Part shown: positions 61,201 to 64,000 of the stretch, one piece after another | How the letters are laid out: the number at the start of each line of letters is the position of its first letter | Position numbering within the stretch: the first letter of the stretch is position 1 | Assembly: GCF_020551945.1 (NCBI RefSeq) | Contig: NZ_JAJBZH010000002.1 | Location: forward strand, 558,001-622,000 | Source: Cellulosimicrobium marinum | GTDB lineage: Bacteria; Actinomycetota; Actinomycetes; Actinomycetales; Cellulomonadaceae | Direction of reading: 5' to 3' | DNA length: 64,000 nucleotides | Position numbers and translations under genes: made by a program | The notes under the pieces: model-generated | What the model saw: the letters and a program-made list of their open reading frames with translations, nothing else | Told to the model about the DNA's origin: nothing | Databases searched by the model: none

Positions 61201-63166
61201 CGACGTCACCGACGGCACGACGGCCGATCTCACGCTCGCCGGGGACCTCGTGGGTCAGCCGCGCAACGCGGTCACCCTGACCAACACGTACGACGTCGGC
61301 GTGATCGACCTGCAGAAGGTCGTGGACGGCGAGGGCGCGGAGCAGTACGGCGCGGGGCCGTTCACCATCCAGGTCGTGTGCACGTTCGACGACGACGACG
61401 GCACCGGCCCGCAGACGGTCTACGACGGCACGGTCGTGCTCGGCGGTGCGGGTCCGCTCGACGCGGAGATCGCGAACCTGCCCGCCGGGGCGGAGTGCAC
61501 CGTCACGGAGCTCGACGACGCGGGCGCCACGGGCGCGGTCGTCGTCCCGTCGACGGTGGTCGTGGACGCCGACGAGCCCGCGCAGGTCGTCGTGACGAAC
61601 ACGTTCGACGTGGGGTCGGTCCAGGTGGACAAGGAGCTCGCCGGGCTCGGCGCGCTGTACGGCCCCGGTCCGTTCGAGGTCGAGCTCGCGTGCACCTACG
61701 AGGACGTCGACCTGACGATCCCGGGCGGTGCGACGCGCGAGCTCGTGCCGGGCGAGCCGGTCGTGTACGAGGGTCTGCCCGTCGGGTCGCAGTGCACCGT
61801 CGTGGAGACGGAGACGTTCGGGGCGTCGTCGACGACGGTCGCCGTGGACGACGGCGACCCTGTGGAGTTCCCGTCCGGCGAGGTCCCGACGGTCGACGTC
61901 GAGGTGCCGCCCGCCGACGACGGCGAGCCGACGACGGTGACGGTCGCGATGACCAACACGTTCCTCACGGCACCGCTCGTGGTGCGCAAGGTCGTGGACG
62001 GCGACGGGGCCGCGTTCGCTCCGCCGATGCCGGACCTGCCGCCGTTGCCGACGACGCTCGAGGAGCTGGCTGACTTCGACTTCAGCACGATCCCGTTCGA
62101 CGAGTTCCCCTACGCCGTCTCGCTGGAGTGCACCACGGTCACCGGGGCGCCCGTCGAGACGATCCCCGGCGGACCGGACCGCCGGTTCGGGCCTGGCTTC
62201 CCCGCGCTCTACTTCGGGCTCCAGGACGGCGACTCGTGCTCCGTCACGGAGACGGAGATCGGTGGCGCGACCTCGGTGGCGGTCGATCCGGACCCGGTGA
62301 CGATCGTCGGCGCGGAACTTCCCGCGGACCCGGTCGAGGTCGTCGTGACGAACACCTACGACACGGGCAGCGTGGAGGTCGCCAAGGTCGTGACCGGGGA
62401 CGGCGCCGAGGCGTTCGGCGCCGGTCCGTTCGAGGTCTCGCTCGCGTGCACGTTCGAGGGCGCGGACGTCGCGGTCCCCGGTGGTGCGGAGCGCACGGTC
62501 ACGGGGGGTGAGGTGGCCGTGTACGACGGGCTGCCGATCGACGCGGACTGCGTGGTGACCGAGACGGCGACGGGCGGTGCGCACGACGTCGAGGTGTCGT
62601 CGGTCGACGGCGGCGAGCCGGGTGCCGCGACCGTCGGTGCGGAGCCGGTCGCGATCACCGTGACCAACACGTTCGACGTCGCGGAGGTCGTCGTGACCAA
62701 GGAGCTCGTCGGCCCCGGGGCGGCCGAGCACGAGGGTGACGCGTTCACCGTCCTCACGGAGTGCACCTGGGAGGTGGACGGCGGGACCGTCCCCGTCGAC
62801 GTCCCGGGCGGGGGTGAGCGGACGCTGTCCGCGGCCGACGACTGGACCGCGACGTACGTCGTCCCGCAGGGCGCGTCGTGCACGGTCGCGGAGACGGACG
62901 CGGGTGACGCTGTCCGCGTGACGCTCACCGCGGCCGGCGAGGAGACGACGGTCGACCCGGCCGACGGCGTGCCGACGACGGGTGCGTTCGACGTCGGCAC
63001 CGGCGTGGAGCCGAGCGTGAGCGTGACGGTCGCCAACGCGTTCCCCGCCACCCCGGCGGACCTGCCGCCCACGGGTGCTCGCGTCGTCGCGGCCGTGCTC
63101 GCGGTGGTGGTGCTGGTCGGTCTCGGGGTCGTGGTGGTGGCCGCCGCACGCCGTCGGGAGGTGTGA
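55208..63166 (+). CDS. Giant LPPTG-anchored surface protein with DUF5979 repeats
   Basis: 2652 residues. ATG 55208 has GGAGGG eight bases ahead. A signal peptide with a long basic start ends near APAAAASW. Residues ~60-1750 hold many Ig-like/DUF11-type blocks (repeated NTATV, TTKSISPSTI, and DGSTP-N-PPGGC units). Then come seven DUF5979/CnaB-like repeats at about 1797, 1902, 2030, 2135, 2255, 2385 and 2491, each with a K[VE]V/D start and a 'VTNTFD' end. The C-terminus has LPPTG (~residue 2618), a helix and RRREV, so sortase should attach it to the wall. Probable adhesin or fibre. Isopeptide bonds are possible. Confidence 0.88.
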   Translation: MAERRTADGTTRAGRTARQRRARRLRQTWAAVGTALLALPLALVPAAPAAAASWGIQKQALSQGPYTPGDEVQWVVTVSCSDPNADPCVPTTITDPLPDGIELVSASVQNQSGATNGSLDPDTETDTVTYTADSVNNGGQVQILINAVVDPDIPYAADGVPITNTATVVSDNAPANQASNSITPTVPLNLDSATTKEITPEGAIASPGTPALVTLGATNTSNDPVDSLVLSEPVDPAADPNPFTYLEFTGFGPDGDGTGIAWPEGATGATVTFTCADGSTPSDSTTTPDTLPNPPDGCVVEGFTVEFTGDIAIGATASIPFATAQSAAVTQITDETIVTNDTASSVIRDGTVSTPVEAEDTYVLTPPNNTVTATKSFDPATVSAGASSTVTIGATNAGDPTTGLSITEPSPGTDSPFEGDDPLTFTGWGTADDPGVVQWPTGADGASVTYTCADGSTPTVDATEPNTLPDPPGGCTVVGFTVSFTGDIVTGAEASLPFQVDTDPDQVTDDVTHPNEITATIPNDSSTADASLVTLTDRLATSTTKSISPSTIPALPGQTVVVGLPTQLLPFGPDGSTTGAEQIVVQDPTDPGAPGEFWDSFTASSVRSTGVPAGTALTVNYWDGTAWVEAPGCGSPVQGSATVNCDLPDGAQGVQFVYEDTTGDGIPPGTSVSPNFVAAYDGPQDQDDPVENCGASSASADTVAPTAPAEGCDTVDPFPVPTEPGDLDFIAKAFLAPDGQTGTPYTVRARTQDEITARVTWSTNGFENVDPMVISDLADPVAADDPGISDSFYDAFDLVSVALDDPLLQYDQVESVELYIDGAWVEATDDPCPEACDGTFPGYTLTADEQEDATSVRLTYTESPGREQFPADPTEPAAGEGVARSTQADGRHLDLTFRLRDDRRSGGPALGRDQDEIYNNAEDPGLVTDTARGTATFNPPGGGDAVVRTDTDDDDVLIIDEPINVGISKTWAGGPLSVPPEGTPYEDFPTTVVTVTASNNSVARVDELRIAEPSSANAGLVVEPEVDPGTNPFDAFTLTDIIAVSPPDGTETTTVTLTTVGGTATDYTPAQAQALTVDELADVVGVEVTFDGRIASTETGNNEGVLEMRLKLRELDRYTGERVTVDHDPNPVPNSAGAEVSDPGGTTDQTPQAWATADMELQDAAISMEQTKSFDPPTVVEPGSDAEENPTSVLEITGQPQGPSRAVEMVLTDVDGSFWNQYDLVDFADTTFRAPIDQVQVDACTGGTYDEASDTFADCVWTDGEPSGTFALPGDVQPADVVGLRLTFTKADGTIWENPSDPTQVVHLTVQVRDTLRSDPGTPVPSDLAQNDPAPGETAPGLATNDVTATVTGADLVFNPEDPENPIPVSSTADATSTITYAHTENAVEIVKDFAGEVSSTRPPDGVFPMNITIRNTGNRPIYDPVVTDPMPTDPDGPQLRLAEVAEPYAFALDGAAPDPANGPAMPTDTDQVTIDRSGNIGSLTFTFPEGTVLEVGQTYTITVQVEFRVTLPAQTVVRNTAGVTGDRPWDECVSRLNDETGACEADADVTTVPAAVLAESKSVRSTDDEYPLGIIVDPDQPGDVQPEDCTPDAGGFYSYPCTPVIPPGENETWHIRVDNVGNLPIDTVVVYDRLPTPGDGPSYQGSPRGSQFTPILTNDAPPALVNAPAGAVATFYYTTVDDYCLDDIEDPLSGQTCSDDPDAGGWAPLPSGGSDALYASVTALKTVITFPADQPLRPGSFVALEGTSTTPPRVPEAGDRAIAFNSAAANGVGVGPAGGRFNMLTTEGVKVGVATAVGSLQVDKVVAGEAADLAPETFTMTVECTSSPGTWVETVLDPVEITVTPGAPTVVEDIPWGSECTVTEDGSDGQTRLVLLPESVIIDSETADDPVLIGAVNWYDLSSIVIDKEVVSDAVDQDGEPVVFGPFDGTVDCTFLGEPVYADGFGPDTPMTFELEDGESVEFDGLPVNAECTVTETGAGNASSTTITVRHGPLGEPDVTDGTTADLTLAGDLVGQPRNAVTLTNTYDVGVIDLQKVVDGEGAEQYGAGPFTIQVVCTFDDDDGTGPQTVYDGTVVLGGAGPLDAEIANLPAGAECTVTELDDAGATGAVVVPSTVVVDADEPAQVVVTNTFDVGSVQVDKELAGLGALYGPGPFEVELACTYEDVDLTIPGGATRELVPGEPVVYEGLPVGSQCTVVETETFGASSTTVAVDDGDPVEFPSGEVPTVDVEVPPADDGEPTTVTVAMTNTFLTAPLVVRKVVDGDGAAFAPPMPDLPPLPTTLEELADFDFSTIPFDEFPYAVSLECTTVTGAPVETIPGGPDRRFGPGFPALYFGLQDGDSCSVTETEIGGATSVAVDPDPVTIVGAELPADPVEVVVTNTYDTGSVEVAKVVTGDGAEAFGAGPFEVSLACTFEGADVAVPGGAERTVTGGEVAVYDGLPIDADCVVTETATGGAHDVEVSSVDGGEPGAATVGAEPVAITVTNTFDVAEVVVTKELVGPGAAEHEGDAFTVLTECTWEVDGGTVPVDVPGGGERTLSAADDWTATYVVPQGASCTVAETDAGDAVRVTLTAAGEETTVDPADGVPTTGAFDVGTGVEPSVSVTVANAFPATPADLPPTGARVVAAVLAVVVLVGLGVVVVAAARRREV

Positions 63167-63302
63167 ACGACGGCACACCCGGCCAACAGAAACGGCTCAC
63201 CCCCTGCCGTCGGGGCCCGTTGGGCCGTAGGCTGACCCTTAGCCGTCGGCGGCACCGCCGGCGCTCTCGTCCCGGCGCGTCGGACCGTCGGGACGTCGGG
63301 AG

Positions 63303-63327
63303 GCCCGTCGCACGTCGTGCGACGGGC
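63303..63327. terminator. Hairpin after the surface protein gene
   Basis: GCCCGTCGCAC (63303-63313) and GTGCGACGGGC (63317-63327) pair perfectly with a 3-nt loop. It lies about 135 nt past the stop and is followed by TTCGC. Confidence 0.65.
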
Positions 63328-63349
63328 TTCGCCGTGTCCGGGACCGCAC

Positions 63350-63390
63350 GACGAAGCCCCTGACCTGCGAGGCAGGTCAGGGGCTTCGTC
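63350..63390. terminator. 18-bp hairpin next to tRNA-Ser
   Basis: GACGAAGCCCCTGACCTG (63350-63367) and CAGGTCAGGGGCTTCGTC (63373-63390) are exact complements with loop CGAGG. It lies just after the tRNA 3' end on the minus strand and before it from the plus strand, so it can serve both. Confidence 0.75.
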
Positions 63391-63395
63391 CTGGG

Positions 63396-63481
63396 CGGAG
63401 GATGGGGGATTCGAACCCCCGAGGGCTGTTAACCCAACACGCTTTCCAAGCGTGCGCCATAGGCCACTAGGCGAATCCTCC
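63396..63481 (-). tRNA. tRNA-Ser (GGA anticodon)
   Basis: On the minus strand the acceptor stem is GGAGGAT with ATCCTCC and discriminator G. The T-loop is GGTTCGAATCC. The anticodon stem-loop is CACGC-TTGGAAA-GCGTG with anticodon GGA, reading UCC/UCU. The long variable arm is class II, as expected for serine. CCA is not encoded. Confidence 0.97.
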
Positions 63482-63622
63482 TGGTGCACCGCGGTCGAGA
63501 GCACGGCCGTGCTCGTGGACCGGGTAGCGCAACGAGGATACCGGACGGGCGTGCTCAGGCCGAATCGTCCCGTCGGGCGACCGGTTTCGGTCGCGGCCCG
63601 GACCTGGGCTAGGCTGGTCGTA
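63482..63622. promoter_or_regulatory. Promoter region between tRNA-Ser and SRP RNA
   Basis: TAGGCT at about 63610 with TTCGGT 17 bp upstream is a plausible plus-strand promoter for the SRP RNA. The tRNA promoter should lie here on the minus strand. No ORF supported. Confidence 0.45.
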
Positions 63623-63710
63623 GACCCCTCGTGCGGCATCATCTCGCCGAACTCCCCCAGGGCCGGAAGGCAGCAAGGGTAGGTGAGCTCTGGTGGGTGC
63701 GCGAGGGGTC
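63623..63710 (+). ncRNA. ffs: Small SRP RNA (4.5S type)
   Basis: The conserved tip is present: CAGGGCCGGAAGGCAGCAAG with the GGAA tetraloop and the asymmetric loop that binds Ffh. Outer stem GACCCCTCG (63623-63631) pairs with CGAGGGGTC (63702-63710). In related actinobacteria ffs is followed by dnaX, which may lie just past this window. Confidence 0.93.
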
Positions 63711-64000
63711 CTTTGCGTCCGCGACCAGGTGCGATCCGCCATGTGACCAAAGCCGCGTCCATATCGTGGACGAATCGCGGCGGGAACTGGCGCCGACGCC
63801 GCCCGCGTGCCCATCATGAACGCCATGACCCCGTTCCTCGTCGTCGCCGCCCCGGCCCCGCGCGCAGCCTCCTGCGCCGCGATGCCGTGCTGTCGCGACG
63901 GCCGGGGCACCGGGCGAATGTGCGGCTGCTGACACCCGCGCCGTCGTCCCCCGCAGGGAACGCTCCCTGCCCCTGAACCGGTCCGCGCGTCCCGAGCGTC
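63711..64000. other. Right-hand end, no supported gene
   Basis: No ORF has convincing coding signal. A 38-codon ATG ORF at 63816-63932 ends in a Cys-rich tail (CAAMPCCRDGRGTGRMCGC). It has no ribosome site and is not called. Confidence 0.4.

Noticed and set aside
55022-63178. A continuous minus-strand ORF of 2718 codons antisense to the surface protein
   Set aside because: It is an Arg/Val/Asp-rich shadow created by the codon bias of the plus-strand gene. There is no start signal, domain or signal peptide.
63816-63932. 38-codon ORF with a Cys-rich end
   Set aside because: No ribosome site, no coding-frame bias and no neighbour that needs a Cys leader. Only the composition is curious.

Overview
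The window is high-GC throughout, with GTG starts, four-base ATGA/GTGA gene overlaps and TetR-rich gene order. It comes from a high-GC Gram-positive bacterium. A secreted chitinase with CBM5/12 modules, an LPxTG-type surface protein, Kdp, Pnkp/Hen1 and a GT2/GH81 glucan locus fit Micrococcales such as Cellulosimicrobium, Cellulomonas or Isoptericola. The genus is inferred from gene content and was not tested.

Left end (1-6240): a truncated DUF5919-like regulator gene and an inositol-monophosphatase-family gene lead into an A+T-richer island. The island carries a complete restriction-modification system: a D12-class adenine methyltransferase, a convergent PLD-fold nuclease whose catalytic residues have the same spacing as BfiI, and a second DPPY methyltransferase. 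Next to it lies about 1.1 kb of apparently non-coding DNA with five copies of a 19-bp repeat and several hairpins.

6.2-31 kb holds housekeeping and metabolic genes: two PAP2 phosphatases, a GH18 chitinase, a Nudix hydrolase, thiolase and acyl-CoA dehydrogenase, an FMN riboswitch ahead of a PnuC-family riboflavin transporter, a TetR regulator, a MOSC protein, a methyltransferase, the Hen1-Pnkp RNA repair pair, an ECF transporter (fused ATPases, T, S), a TetR/ABC exporter pair, two LLM oxidoreductases and a Dabb protein.

31-36 kb is a three-gene translationally coupled operon (cellulose-synthase-like GT2, HlyD-like protein, GH81 beta-1,3-glucanase lipoprotein) that suggests a beta-glucan exopolysaccharide. 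A uracil permease, a GNAT acetyltransferase, a LytR_C protein and a VapB-like protein follow.

39.5-49.3 kb is a potassium module: a 31-aa peptide, kdpF, kdpA, kdpB, kdpC, kdpD, kdpE and a TrkH-type transporter. kdp and trkH share a GTCAG direct-repeat box that looks like a common KdpE site. Two TetR-ABC operons follow. The right end has a 2652-residue DUF5979/LPPTG surface protein, a tRNA-Ser(GGA) gene and the SRP RNA gene.

Several families of short palindromic repeats are scattered through the window. The most striking is a 60-nt element found four times at constant length. Two copies are intergenic and two lie in frame inside hen1 and kdpB. A second 65-67 nt palindrome lies inside the ends of the GT2 and kdpB genes.
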